DNA of 64,000 bases from NCBI GenBank assembly GCA_022497145.1, contig MU385916.1, positions 1 to 64,000 of the forward strand. Direction: 5' to 3'. The translations under genes and the position numbers were made by a program. Source of the stretch: Rostrohypoxylon terebratum. Taxonomy: Eukaryota; Ascomycota; Sordariomycetes; Xylariales; Hypoxylaceae. Below the pieces are notes generated by a model that saw only the letters and a program-made list of their open reading frames with translations, made no database searches and was not told where the DNA came from. Shown here in pieces: positions 33,287 to 45,203 of the stretch. How positions within the stretch are numbered: the stretch's first letter is position 1; each line of letters starts with the position of its first letter.

Positions 33287-36200
33287 TGTGGTGGTGGTGA
33301 CGGTGGGGTTGGGTGAGACGTTAGCTTAGGTCGGAGGTTGTGTTGTTCCAAGCGAGGCTTGCGACGTTCGATCTGTCGAAGTATGAGTGCGCAAATAATA
33401 GAGTCGGATAAGAGATGTCGTCGATATAGGGGATTTAGGTTTGAATAACGTGTGTTACACGCGGGTAGGGATGTAGATTCTCGTTTCGTCGTAAGCAGCT
33501 ATATTCTTAGATGGAAATCGGAAAGCGGGAATGTTCTTACCTTTGGGGAGTTAGATGTTTTGGAAGGTTGGTGGGGCGTGGGGCAGCGAGCAATGACGTC
33601 CCTTGGCAACTGGCAGCTGCTAGCCACGTGAAAGTTTGCTCTAGCAGTCGGCAGTCTTAACTTTATCCTAACTTCGAGATCGTAAATTGTCCGAGCCACT
33701 AACTTTACAACTACCGAACATCGCGCCTCTTTCTTGAATCGTCTAGAAAGGTGCGTTATGGTTTATTCTAGTATTGTTTACTTATGTGTTTGCTGGTAAA
33801 TCAATGTTATCTATCATTTTTACTATGTCACCGAACGCAATAAAATCAGCTTCACTCTACCATACCCATCTCGAATGTCCGTGACTTCGTGCTACATGAG
33901 CGGTTACAAGAATCAGGTTACGGGGTGAATCATAGTAAGTTTCTATGGTCGAGCAACGCAATAAAAAAAATTGCGCAGATGATAGCGACAAGCACTTAAC
34001 ACACCTAGGGAGAGAGGGAGGAAGAGGGTGTTCTTATTCAGTGCTGGATAACTTCAAATCAAATTGGATATCAAGAATCTCATCGATATTAACGAAAGCT
34101 CTTAATCAATGAAATATTTTACAATGGTTTTGAGCGGACTCGAATCCCGCATTTCTCTGGATATATCGGGATTTCGGGGCGTATGCTCTAAGTATTGTTT
34201 TTGGAAGCACGAATCAAACGATAAATGGAAATGGTCTTTCAGCTGCAGCTTAAAACATACGATGGTACGATAGGGGCGATGCCGAGCTTACGTAAAGCTA
34301 TCATATAGGCTGCCCTCAAGCCGCGATCCAGTCCCTTCCGCCTGGTTGTTGGGCCGAATTGTACGATTGCTTGAAATTGCAGATAATATTCGAGCTTCTG
34401 CTGAAGGAGGGTGACGGGGATATTAGGAGAAGATGGCTGGTGTTGTGGCGTCTTGACGAGTTCGATCGAATGAGTTGCTACTACACTATGGAAGTAAAAG
34501 CACTAAATTACTATTCGCCGACTACAATCTTCCCCTTATGCGGGTGGTGAGGTCTTTTGGTCTCGATTTTCGAAGCTTTTAGTTGTCGCAATCGAGGCAT
34601 AAGACGTGCATAAGGAAGATATGAACAACAGGGTATTCCCCTTCATATCCCATCACTCCATCTCATACACATACCTTTTGATGGCTGCTGAGTTGAAGTG
34701 ATTAATACTCAGATGACAGATGATGAGTTTGAGGAGAGATTGCTTGGAAAATCCAACACGACATCGATGGGGGGATGAAGCAGAGCCCATGATGCTTTCC
34801 GTCACCTTTTAGGATGTCTTATGTTTATTGCTAACTCCGCCTCCCCGCATCTCTAATCCCATCTTGGAAACAATATGAAGATGGTTGGCTCACGGAGCAA
34901 AACGACCGCCGGATTGTCATCTTTAGTTGAGGGGATTCAGCTCAGATATTCCGGGAACCCCTTGAGGCGCTGGCTAAGTGTGAGACTAAGAACACGCATT
35001 GGTATGATTGGATGGACAGGACGGGATGTGACGCGCCAGATTATCGCTACCTAGTAGGAGGAAAATCGAATGACCACTCATAGCCCGATATCCAGCATCT
35101 CTTCATTCCTCTTTTAGGTGACAAGTAGTCGACATCGCATACCCTCAGGAAATGAGGAAAAGCTTAACTCGTGCGGAGGATGGATGGGACGCTTCGCATT
35201 TCTCGCATTTCAAGTTGAGTGGGCATATCTATGGGGGTTTGAAATGGGACTGAATCTAGCAATGGCTCGGTCGTCAAAACTGATAAATCGATTGCTACTA
35301 ACTTACGATCCCTTGACACGGCTGACACGGGAGCAGGGGACGCTATGTAGGTCAGTTGATCTGAGCTGCTTGCCACCACCTTGTCACCACCAAGCGGTTG
35401 CATCGGTACGGATCTATTCCCATTGGTTACAGGTAAGCATTCTCCTCACTTCTAGAAATTGCAGAAGATGCATGGCGACCTTTCTTTCTATACAAGCGGT
35501 GAAACTCGCTGCCCGAAGTAGATTTGGAGAAATTGGTGGCCTGGTGGTGTTGTTTATTTTGGGTTTTGTTGAGAGATGAATGTTGTAATTTTCACCAAGA
35601 TTGCAACATCTCGATGAGCCGCATATAGCACATGAGCCTCGCGCTGATCATGATTTAACACCAAAACTCATAGGCTACTAGGTAGCATTGTTTTTGAAGA
35701 GTCTCGAGTTATAATTCACAGTGCAACGGTCATCTTATTTTCGGAGAAAGTCGATGGCCTAGACCGTCCTACATGGGCCATTTCCCGGGGTTCTTCAAGA
35801 GTAAACGTGGCGTTCGTATTGTAGCGCTGAAGCTTGCTTTTGGCAGCTGGAAACCAGACACAGCTTATTAAGTTCTACAATCCATGCAGCCTAAGGCACC
35901 TTTTCATCTATACGTTTCCCGTTCTCCGGTAAGGTGCATATTCTAACATCTCCCAATAATTTGCATGCCCAAGTCCTCGTGTTGTGACATTCGGCTAGTG
36001 GTCTAGATTATCGTGGGTACTGAGGGGTCGGGAGCCTACAGCAATGAAATATGCTGCGAGCTAAACTGAAAAAAAAAAAGCCTGTCATTATACGGCAATG
36101 AATGTCAACCTTGCTCGTGATGGAGCGCGTCCAGGTAAGGTCCCGATCGATGGTACCCCATACCTATGCATATTTTCTGCAAGTTAACTTAATTATAGTC

Positions 36201-38381
36201 AGCTCTTTTTCGATTAGAAGTTCCGCATTCGTCATAGAAGCTAAGGACCTTGGGCCGATTCCATCGAGCCGTATCATCGGCTCCGACTGTATTTGCGATG
36301 TGCGAAGAAAGCAAATCTGAATGGGGTTCATCCCTATCTCTAATAAAATTTGATATCTCGATTTGGTTCACGACATTTCTTACCAATCAGCACTCTCTAT
36401 TCTCAATTGCCGTTTCTATGTAGCGCAGGCTAAACCTGAGTAACATAAAGAGGTCCCCTTACGAAGTGGCTGAACACAGCTAAGATACCGCTAGCTCGTG
36501 CGGCAAATCAAAAGCCTCTCGGTCGTATGATTGGGGTCGCCTTTTCCCAAAGCTGACTTCACAACTCAGCAACAAAACCTGTCACGCCCATAGGTACCAT
36601 CGAATCGGAATCATCAAGTATTGAAGGATTCCAAGGCTGGCGGTGGTGAGAAGCTAGTTGGCTAGTTGTTAGGCTATTCCTGCAAACTGGTTACTGGATG
36701 CGGTTGAATGGAATTGTTTCTCTTTCTTGGATATGGGCTGCTTACTTGCAGCTAGCTCACGGATCGAATATTCTTACTTGGGAATAGTGGCATTATGATG
36801 TAAAGGCGGATTACGCGGCGACTATAGTCGAAGAGGTGTCGTCTCGGTACAAGACATTTCATCCGGAACCTCCCCCCTTGCTAGCTGAATCGATGCCCCT
36901 GTCGTATAATATTTGGATCTCTAAGCCAACCCCGGATGGAATTCTGAGATCTCCGCAAAGAAATATACGCTGTTATTGGTCAGACTCGATCTGATGTTAT
37001 ATTATATGCTGTTATAGCAGGGTTTCTTACAGCCTCTAGACCATCAAGAGTATAGGCTCTGATATTCCGCGCTGAGCAGTCATTTTCAGCATCTATATGT
37101 GTAGGTAGGTATATTGATTGCCATCACCATCGTGACCACAGCTTGAGGTATCCCCCGGAACTAGGATCCCTCTACACCGCCATTAAGCTGTCGATTTATT
37201 TGGATTGTAGGATTGAGCTAGCAGTTCGAAAGCGTCGACGAGTAAGAAATTGCTGAGGCCTAAAAGTATCTGAGAATATAGTTGACTAGTTAACCTACCC
37301 CATGAGGCTTACATCGGCCAGTATAAGGCCGTGAACACACCACCAATCATGCAAGATAGAGAATAAGGCTGGCTAGCTGCTCCTATAACATGCATTGTAA
37401 GCAGATCCATAAAAATGCCTCTGACGTTTACTCATATACTGTGCTACCACACGGTGAACAACTAATTGACGCTGTGCGAGTCGTCCCTATTTCCTGCAGG
37501 TGAGCTATATTAAAAGTAAATTGCCTTTTGTTATTAAGCATGTCTCGTCGGTAATTAGCTGCAGAATCTCGCTATCTCTGGTAGTATTATTGACTACAAC
37601 GGTCGCCTCGTGTAAGTGACAGTTCACCGACCGATCAAGACCAAGTCTCTGGGTCGAGAACGTGTCTTCCCGTCTACGATAGATCATATATGCAGCCTAT
37701 AACGTAGAGCTAGCTATCATGACCGGCGATCATGACTCCCGTAAACTTTTGTCATATTTTGAAAGCTGCATGTCTCTACACCATGCGGCATGGATCTAGA
37801 ATTTCGGTTACACGATGGAGAGCTGAAGTATATACCGGAGGCCGGGGTAGGGACGCAGCTCTGATTATTGATTTGCCAGTCCTGATTGGATGGCAGGCTT
37901 TAGACCTGGTTGAAATAATTTGTACTGCAGTGGCTTGCATCGAAACCTGAATTTTATCCAGTACTCAACATACGACAAGTGTCACACGGTGCAATGAAGT
38001 GGCCTTGTCAAAGGGATTGTGGCGGCGATTAGACGCTCTCGTGGTCCAGCTTCAATTGGCTCTCATCTCGATCGGACAGATCACTGCGAGATCACATCCG
38101 ACACGGAGCGCCATTTTGGCTATCTTGACAGAAGAGATTGCCCAGCATGCAGCATCACATCCGAAAACGCAAGGCACTGCGGAAATAAAAGCAGCCATGT
38201 ACAACGACAAGCCACCGTCAACAGATATATAAAGCTCGTCAAACCTCCTCGAAGTCTAGAGTTAGAAACAGCACCGCAGATCAACAGTCTTCAGTTTTCA
38301 GCCTTCTCAACAATCTCCAGCTCACTTCAAGCACTTCAGTCTCTCTCTTCAAACGAGCCCGACTCTCTCACAGCATTCAAA
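33287..38381. other. 5.1-kb gene-free region, no gene seen
   Basis: Between VPS60 (leftward) and the hydrophobin gene (rightward). Base composition is unremarkable and stop codons are spread across all frames. The longest ORF (35118-35579, 153 codons) shows no motif or coding-like bias. The last 150 bases are the CT-rich hydrophobin leader (CTCTCTCTTC near 38341), preceded by a TATA element at 38226-38233. The rest may be regulatory DNA, an uncoded transcript or an old inactivated insertion. Confidence 0.45.
38226..38233 (+). promoter_or_regulatory. TATA box of the hydrophobin gene
   Basis: TATATAAA lies 156 bp upstream of the ATG at 38382, followed by a pyrimidine-rich CA/CT leader. This layout is typical of strongly expressed fungal genes. 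Confidence 0.55.
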
Positions 38382-38719
38382 ATGCAGTTCAGCACTTTCA
38401 CCACTCTCGTCACCTTGGCCACCGTCGCCATCGCTGCCCCCGCTGACGTTACAGCCCGTACCAGCGGAGGCTCTTGCACCAACGACCAGCCTTACGAGTA
38501 CTGCTGCTCTGGCCTTCTCGGTGTTCTCTCTTGCACCCTCAACATTCTGGGCAACTCCTGCGGCGGCACTGCTTACTGCTGTGACACCAGCTCATCGGTA
38601 AGTGATGCCATCTTAACCATAACATCGAGATATGAGTAGGGTTACCTATTTCTAACAATGATTTTGTCTCATTACAGGGAACCATTCCTATCAGTGCCCT
38701 CAACTGTGTCTCTCTCTAA
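38382..38719 (+). CDS. Small hydrophobin, class I-like
   Basis: Secreted amphipathic protein that coats hyphae or conidia and lowers surface tension. Exons 38382-38597 and 38678-38719 (80-bp intron, GTAAGT/CAG) give 85 residues. Signal peptide: MQFSTFTTLVTLATVAIAAP. Eight cysteines occur in the hydrophobin order C, CC, C, C, CC, C: SGGSC, EYCC, VLSC, GNSC, AYCC, NC. Spacing is C-X8-CC-X8-C-X8-C-X5-CC-X14-C-X3. The X5 before the second CC favours class I, but the loop after the first CC is much shorter than usual. The final exon carries the last cysteine, so an unspliced reading would miss it. The start was chosen for the signal peptide; the open frame continues upstream without meaning. Confidence 0.88.
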
Positions 38720-39138
38720 ATGGATACTGCCAAACCTTGTGAACTCTGTGGAGAACTGAAGTAGCTGGAGAGCTTGGATGAGGAACACGATGGATGAGTG
38801 GTGGAATGCTTGGATTTGCTTCTATTCCGATTTGAAATTTGTCATGGCCTTGATCACATTCGTTTAGTTTCGGAATATAAATCACGTACGTGATTCACCG
38901 AATTCTCGTCTCTCGTGAATATCTATGGTGTACTGTGACTTAAAACTGCTTCATACAATTTGAACTATTCTAGCCAGGTCCTAGGTACTTGATTCCTTGA
39001 ATTTTCTGAAGGATGGAAATCAATAAAATAACAAACACGCTTTGACCATGTCCCTTTTCCTTGTAGATACCTATCAGGGTTGCCGACCGTCTGGCAAGAT
39101 TCCTCCGACTTTCATCATTGAGATGGGCGACAGCGGCT
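38720..39138. other. Intergenic, convergent 3' flanks
   Basis: 3' region of the hydrophobin gene and of the dynamin-like locus. One CAGGTCCTAGGTACTTG heptamer remnant lies near 38975. No gene seen. Confidence 0.5.
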
Positions 39139-41383
39139 CTAGATCGAGAGAGGTTTCTGGAGATTTGCAAGGCTTTCACGCAAGCTATGTGTTTCTGCTT
39201 TAAGTTGAGGTCGCCGGTTCTGTTGTGTCTGAGGCTCAGATCCGATTAGTAAGAGGCTGTCGTCACTCAGCTCGGCAACTGTCTGAGGGCTGAATATGCC
39301 TGGAAGTCTCTTCATATAATGACGTTCAACTACTTGGCGACAGACGTTATCGACAAATCTTCTCATTGCCACCTATTCTTGATGTTAGTAACGGAAGATC
39401 TCAGAGAAACGTGAGTTCAATACCTCGTAATAAGAGTCCAAGGTTGTCTTAGCGTACTGGCAACCTTGTTTTAGTAAATCCATAGGATCTGACATCCCTT
39501 CGAGTTGGTCGTTTATTTTCCTTATTTTCTTAGCCACTTCGTCCTTATCTAGCACAAGTTGTGTGCCGCCAGTGCGAGTTGCTACAGATATTCCTCTGCT
39601 ATCCCCTGTACTTGTAAAAGCATCCAATACGAGGGACTTGAGAACCTGCATAGTAGATGAGTCTTGGGACCGATCTACCTCAACTTCACAACCGTCACTG
39701 TAGGTAATTAGTTGCCCGGATTCGTCGGCAATCAATTTTTCCAGCTCATCATACGCAAGTTTCCGCGTCTCATCGAGACCCTTCCGACAGAGAGACATGA
39801 TATGATGACGTAGGTGATCCTCGTGGGTTATCTCCTCTACTGCCCTGGTAACCCATGCAGATATCATCTCATCTACGCGCTTGATGTGGTTCTTTGCAAT
39901 CGCTGGCCAACGGCTCGATTGCTCCCGGAACAATTCAGCAAGAGACATATAGCTGAAGTTTCCAGGGAAGTTAGGGCCACTTTTCTGGGAAAGGTTCTAT
40001 GAGATAGGTTAGCAAAGGATTAAGTATACCAGATAGTGAATAACTTGATGGGGACTAACATCTTCTATCCAGCCCAACATTTCTTCTGGGGTCACAGATA
40101 GCTGCCCTGGGTGGATCTCATCTGTTGATTCAACAGATGGAGATTCGGTCTCGGTTCTCCTTACTCCGTAGTCAACCATGAATTTGGAGAATTCTTTGTT
40201 GGTGGTGTGGATCTGTGGTCGAAGTCTGTTATGTTTAGCAGAGAAGAAGCCCGTTGTGGCTTCTTCATAATAGCAGTTGTGGGCAGCCTGGGCGAGCTGG
40301 AAGAAGCGCATAGTCGTGCCCAGTAGCGACGAACGAATTTGACCGATTGTGCTTCGTTCATTTCCGAGTAGCTTCATCTTTTCTTCAACTTTACCTAGCT
40401 TGGCCTCGATCTCATAACAGGCCTTCGGCAGCTCACACTTAATTTTCTCTTCCAACAGCTCCTGTACAAATTTCTTCAGATTTTCTAGACCCACATGACT
40501 CCCGTGAGGACGTATTTTGTTCCAGACCTCCTGACAGAATATGTCAAACTTGCGTTGATGTTCTGACGGTGGAGGGAGGAGGCAAAATTGAAGATGTGGC
40601 AATTTCGCATCCAATTCTTTGATCCGAGCCGCGACATTGTGTCTATTTTCTGAATTGCAGAGGTCTGCTTTTGTGAAGACGCCGACGCTCCGGCTAAAAT
40701 GGGGGTCGTGTTTCAAGACTAGGTGTTTGCTGCTCTGTTCTCTAGTGTCGATGTCACTTGCTTCGAAAACAGCTACGGTGACCGTGTTTGAGCTTGAAAG
40801 GTAGGAACCAACTAGTTCCGTAGAAATCGCAAGGGACTAGCCCCGGTAAATCGACGATGGTGATGTTGAAGACTGTAGAGGCTATGAATTGAATGCGCAA
40901 GATATCGGTAGCAACGGTTTTGTCGGCCCCAAAAGTATCAGGATTATGAGCATCTATCGAGGATGAGACTTCTTCGATGATCTTTGGTAACTCATACAAG
41001 TCTGACAGCTTTTTGTGGAAGGTTACTACTCGTGCCGGAAGATTTGTTACTATACCCTGCATCCCTTTGTGGCGTTTTTGAATATGTCGAGGCGACGGGA
41101 AATACGGTGATCCGAAGTTGAGACAGCTGGCGACAAGACGAGGCCTCTCTATCGTTAATTTTCGAGAGAGAAATGCAGCTGAACCAGTTATTCAGTTTTC
41201 ATATGATATCTCGAGTAAAACGCTGTGACGATCTGGCGTGTAGGCAGCAGAAAAAGGCATCAAGTTTTTCTAGACCTTGATCTTTAGTGTGGGGATCTTC
41301 AATACCTCCGCGGTTCGTAATCACCCCAACTCGCGGAAACTAATTACTAAGTAAGTGATAGATAATGAGCCAGGTTAAGAGCC

Positions 41384-41941
41384 TTATCGCGCCTTATTAT
41401 ACACTGCTTTTATATGATTCCAAACGTCGCGATGATGATGGTCTCCTGAAGCGAAATAGCACTCTCCGTCGCAACGCCGAAGGAAGCAACGAGTATGCTT
41501 ATATGAGTTGGCATGTTCAAACTCATCAAGCTCTCCAAAACATATTTCATGCTCTTCACAACCGGAGGGAAACTCCTGTTTGTGATGGTCGGCAGCCATG
41601 TTTGTATAGAAGCCCAAATCGCAGATATCACAATGATCAACGAAGGGACGCGGGGATTGGGGAGACGATGGCGATAGCGGCGGCGATTGGGGCGGCGGCG
41701 ACGGCGATGGGGATGGGGATGGCGATGGCGATGGCGATGGGGATGGGGATGGCGGCGGCGATCGGGATGGAGGTGAATAGTCTGGATCGCACATACCACA
41801 GTTTACATAGTCGTGAGCTATACACCGGATCTCTGGATCCTCCTCGTCGCTATCCCTGAGAAAATCCTGACAATTTTCACATCCACTATAATAATGATAC
41901 AACTCCTCGTCACAGACAGTGCAACGATAACGATTCGCCAT
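41384..41941 (-). CDS. Cysteine-rich, putative zinc-binding protein with Ser-Pro repeats
   Basis: Single-exon ORF of 185 residues lying inside the interrupted dynamin locus, on the same strand. It begins MANRYRCTVCDEEL with a CxxC-X10-CxxC arrangement (C7, C10, C21, C24), followed by another cysteine cluster (RCIAHDYVNCGMC). A (Ser-Pro)n low-complexity linker comes next, encoded by GATGGGGATGGC-type repeats at 41664-41769. A second Cys/His-rich segment (HCDICDLGFYTNMAADHH, GCEEHEIC, RCDGEC, GDHHHRDVWNHI) follows. Paired cysteines and histidines suggest two zinc-binding modules. I do not recognise the family. It could be a gene carried in by the insertion that split the dynamin, or a nested gene. 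Confidence 0.55.
   Translation of the reverse strand: MANRYRCTVCDEELYHYYSGCENCQDFLRDSDEEDPEIRCIAHDYVNCGMCDPDYSPPSRSPPPSPSPSPSPSPSPSPSPSPPPQSPPLSPSSPQSPRPFVDHCDICDLGFYTNMAADHHKQEFPSGCEEHEICFGELDEFEHANSYKHTRCFLRRCDGECYFASGDHHHRDVWNHIKAVYNKAR
41664..41769. repeat. GGGGAT/GGCGAT minisatellite inside the cysteine-rich ORF
   Basis: A run of hexameric GATGGG and GATGGC units that encodes the Ser-Pro linker on the minus strand. It stays in frame, so length changes by whole units would preserve the protein. On the plus strand the same run encodes Met/Ala/Gly repeats, a shadow ORF. Confidence 0.8.
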
Positions 41942-42480
41942 AGCGAGCGACGTATAAGGACAAATTGAGGGGGAAAAAAAGACTTATTGTTCGTTTTATA
42001 GGACACTGATTTATATATTTTATATTTAATTTGTAGGTAGGTAGTGTATTTGAAGGTTTTCGCGATCATTTTATCGTTTGTGCCTTAAGGCTTTCTAAGG
42101 CTTCCTTCATAGGAACCCCGCAGAAGGGTTACACAAAAGCCTTAAGTTTGCCCGAGCTTCGAGGGTACCTCTTCTCAAAATCTTACTCCAACATATACCT
42201 AGTACCTACCAACCTACCAACCTACCTAGTAGGAGAAAAAGAATTAGAAGACGAAAAGATGTTGTATTGTTCATGAATCGTAGAAAACCACTTTGGTGCT
42301 TTGGTGGATCGAAGCTTTTTAAACCCTATGAGGTGCGGATAGCACCTTCTCCTCTAGACCCTCATCACTAGGTACGTAGTAAGTAGTCATTTCTCGATCA
42401 ACTTCAATTCATTAACTCAATGCTAAGTCTTCTTTAAATCTTTTGCAACTGGTGTCCATATAAAGCTCATGATACCCGAA
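41942..42480. other. Upstream part of the segment splitting the dynamin locus
   Basis: About 540 bp between the cysteine-rich ORF and the N-terminal dynamin fragment. It is AT-rich, with CCAACCTACCAACCTACCTAG repeats near 42208 and a hexamer-type AAGGCTT repeat near 42087-42150. No ORF is convincing. It may be the promoter of the cysteine-rich gene. Confidence 0.45.
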
Positions 42481-43124
42481 TTACAGTTGGAATTTTCTGA
42501 ATGCATGCTGGATTCCGGGAGATCGATCGTTGCAGGGAAGTAGACTTGCTGTGATCTGCTCTGGCAGGGAGGCATCGATGTAGCGAAAGACGATTTCGAT
42601 AGGAAATTTAGTACATCCACCATCTCCTTGGGGGGATGGTATTCCAGTAAGACCTTCTAAGAACGAGTTCTTCCCCGAGGATCGATTGCCACATACAACA
42701 ATCTGAGGTGATGAAGTCGTGTCACCCAACCCCTTCGCTCGGGCCTCAATGATTTGCTGTGAGCGCTGCATCAATCTAAGGGAACCTAGCTCACTGATAG
42801 ATAAATTCGTGCCCTCGATAATCATATTCGGTCGTGCTGAGCTCATGGTCTTCGCGAAATTTCCTTCGACAAAAGATAGCTGGAGGTAGGTACTAGATAG
42901 GTAGTGATATGAACAACCAGTGGGTAAAACGTTCAGAGTTCCAAGGTTATTGGAGAAAGGCGGCAGACGTGTACCTTAATATGCGGATACATTTATTCCT
43001 CGAATGGGAGGCGCTGGAGGAGTGATGGACCAAGGTCTCACGGGAACTTGCATCGCGCCCGGCCATTGTTTCAAACGCTTTGCAAATAAGGCCACCGAAA
43101 ACATCTCGTTTAGCTTCTAAATAT

Positions 43125-45203
43125 CTATAATATCATAATTTCTTCATCGAAGGTGTAGGGTTCCCAAGACTTCCACGTACCTTTCAGGAACGCATAGCAA
43201 ACCCTTTCCCAGGAATTGCCCTCCGTTGATGAACGCTTAAGGAGAAGGCATAACGCACGTTCCGCAGGATAACCTTCCCAGAATGTATCCACCAGAGCGA
43301 CACATAGCAAACGGAAGTCAGCTTGGGCCTCTGATGAAGTTAAGACATCCCAATCGCTCTGTACGTCCAGCTCCAACATTGTAGGCAAAGGGGGGGTACA
43401 CTTAGGAAATAGTCGCGTCGGCATCACTGTCAGATACTTGACCCCATCGCCCTTAGGCCTAAAAGTCGCATTCCCGCTATCCCATCGCTCTTGCGCAATC
43501 TCTTTTCTCATATTCTGCGGCCTCTCCTCTACATTGACATGGACGACTTTACTCCTAACCTTCAGATGCGCCGAGGCGATTTTACCAAAATGACTGTTCG
43601 AGCCACTGAAGAGGCACTCTGCCTCAAGGATCTCCCATACAAACCGTGTGTCCTGCGAGAGCGGGATAAACCGTATCTTTCCCGACACAGACGCCCATGA
43701 CCAAGACGGGGCGACGTACTCGGCTGTTCTGCGACACGGACCGGCCGCCTTCCAAAGTATGCCAGTGTCCAAATGTTTCCGCCACAGCCCCCCAAGGTAA
43801 TTCTGCCGTTGCTCCGGGACCTTTGTCGCGATACCTGCCAGCGCAATCATCCTATCCGTCTCATAGCTGAGGCTCCTCGCCGAGTAGTGTTCGACGAGCT
43901 GCTGCCACAGCCATCCTGAGGTCTTCCACGGCTGCATCTTGGCCGCCTTCCCGGGTCTGACCAGGATGGAGAAGTTGGCCGTCGGGTCGGCCATGTCGGG
44001 GGGTGTTGGCAGCCCGCAGTCGCAGTTGGCGGTTGTTGGACACTTCCACCTCAGCTCTGTTTCAGCGAAGTGGTTCCGCCGTCGGGAGAGGCACTCTTCC
44101 TGGAGGATCCACCCCCGTCCGGCCAGTTGGCTCTGCGCCTGGTCCGCTTGGCAGAAGGGCTCGCGCACTTCTGTGGCGAAGTTCGCGGTGTTTGTGTTTA
44201 TCTGCGTCTGTACTAGGACTCTAGCCGTGTTCCCGGAACCCCTGTCTTTGTATTTGAGGACTCGAACTGAGCGCGGGGTACTCCTGTCCTTTTCATTCTG
44301 GAAGAGGCCATCGTCGCTGTGTATCGCACGATCCGCAAATATAGTAGCGAACGCATTGGAGTACACATCGGCCATGCGGCCTGCCTCCGCTTCCCAGTCC
44401 CTTGGGTCGTTCTGAATTATGCAAAGTGAGTCTATCCAAACGTATTGAATCCCTAGCCCTCGCGCAACCTCGATAGCTTCCCGAAACGTCCTCGGAAACT
44501 CTTCAAGAGGTATGCCCTTACAGTGAGAATACACATTCTCTGTGAGTGTAAGAAGTTTCCTGTGCGAAGATTTTGGGTCGCCCCAACGGTGACTTAGAGC
44601 AAGACACGGAGCCCGTTCCCCCTTGTAGGAGTGGTGTAAGAATGGCCTTTTCCCGTCGAGCCCAACATCGATGACGCGTGTTGGTAAGTTGTCAAGATAA
44701 GATGGATGGAAACCGGGACAGTTTGGGTGGTTGTTTCGACAGTCCTCGATGCGATCTCTGATTAATTGAATATCCCCCTCCTTGGTCCGCGACAACGGCG
44801 CTTTCTCTAGGATAGGAAGCCATTCTAACGAAGGAGGGCGGTGTCCTTCTACAAGATGTTGTTAACGCACCTACCTACCTACATAGTTGGAACGTGCATG
44901 TCAATGCGTACCTCCGTCCAATGCTAGCGTAACGGAGATGTGCTCCCATAGAGACCCGGATGTGAACCTGGGTTTAGCTGGACCAGCCACCAGACTAAAA
45001 AACCCATAGCCGCCAATTGAATCGACGCGCTGTATGGTCGGGCTTGTGAGATCCAGCTTCTCCGACAGTGCAGCGCAGAAGAGGGAGCATATTGTACAGC
45101 CCTTATCGGAAGCCTGCTGAAGGGCGGTTGCACTACAGAAGCCCGGTGGGATAATAAGGGGCTTGCAAACAGAGCAGCTGGAGTTCGGATGATTATCGAC
45201 CAT
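43125..45203 (-). CDS. HET-domain (heterokaryon incompatibility) protein
   Basis: Member of the HET family linked in fungi to non-self recognition and regulated cell death; many members have no known trigger. Exons 44912-45203 and 43125-44848 (63-bp intron, GTACGC/TAG, phase-1 join making a Glu codon) give 671 residues. The ATG at 45203 begins MVDNHPNSSCSVCKPLIIPPG. An N-terminal cysteine cluster (CSVCKP, KGCTICSLFC) is common in this family. The HET domain starts near residue 178 with CLALSHRWGD. FPRTFREAIEVARGLGIQYVWIDSLCIIQND, WEAEAGRMADVYSNAFATIFAD and RGWILQEECLSRR follow, all intact. The C-terminal 330 residues resemble the variable tails of HET proteins. No NACHT or WD40 domain is attached. 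It lies 280 bp from the broken dynamin fragment on the same strand. Confidence 0.88.

Larger units (their letters stand above)
39139..42846 (-). pseudogene. Broken dynamin-like GTPase, split by an insert
   Basis: Dynamin-superfamily GTPase of the Mx/Vps1-like fungal group, apparently inactivated. The N-terminal part (42846-42481) starts MSSARPNMI and carries a diverged G1 motif, GNRSSGKN at 42667-42690, where the canonical Ser after Lys is Asn. It runs into a stop after HAFRKFQL. Homology resumes at about 41062-40820 with KKLSDLYELPKIIEE and the G3 motif DLPGLVP. The frame then shifts within about 40810-40840 before VGSYL and SNTVTVAVFEASD, and part of the switch II region is missing. From about 40805 the rest reads normally: GVFTKADL (G4), the stalk, then exons 39424-39996 and 39139-39372 with clean introns, ending in the GED-like VAMRRFVDNVCRQVVERHY. 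The 1.4-kb gap holds a separate ORF at 41384-41941. A single giant intron was tested and its phases do not fit the visible donor. Confidence 0.6.

Noticed and set aside
35118..35579. 153-codon plus-strand ORF
   Set aside because: No motif; composition typical of chance reading in noncoding DNA.
41384..41941. Reading the cysteine-rich ORF as a nested gene in a giant dynamin intron
   Set aside because: Donor GTAATT at the end of the N-terminal fragment leaves phase 2, and no acceptor on the far side fits that phase; a frameshift further downstream remains unexplained.
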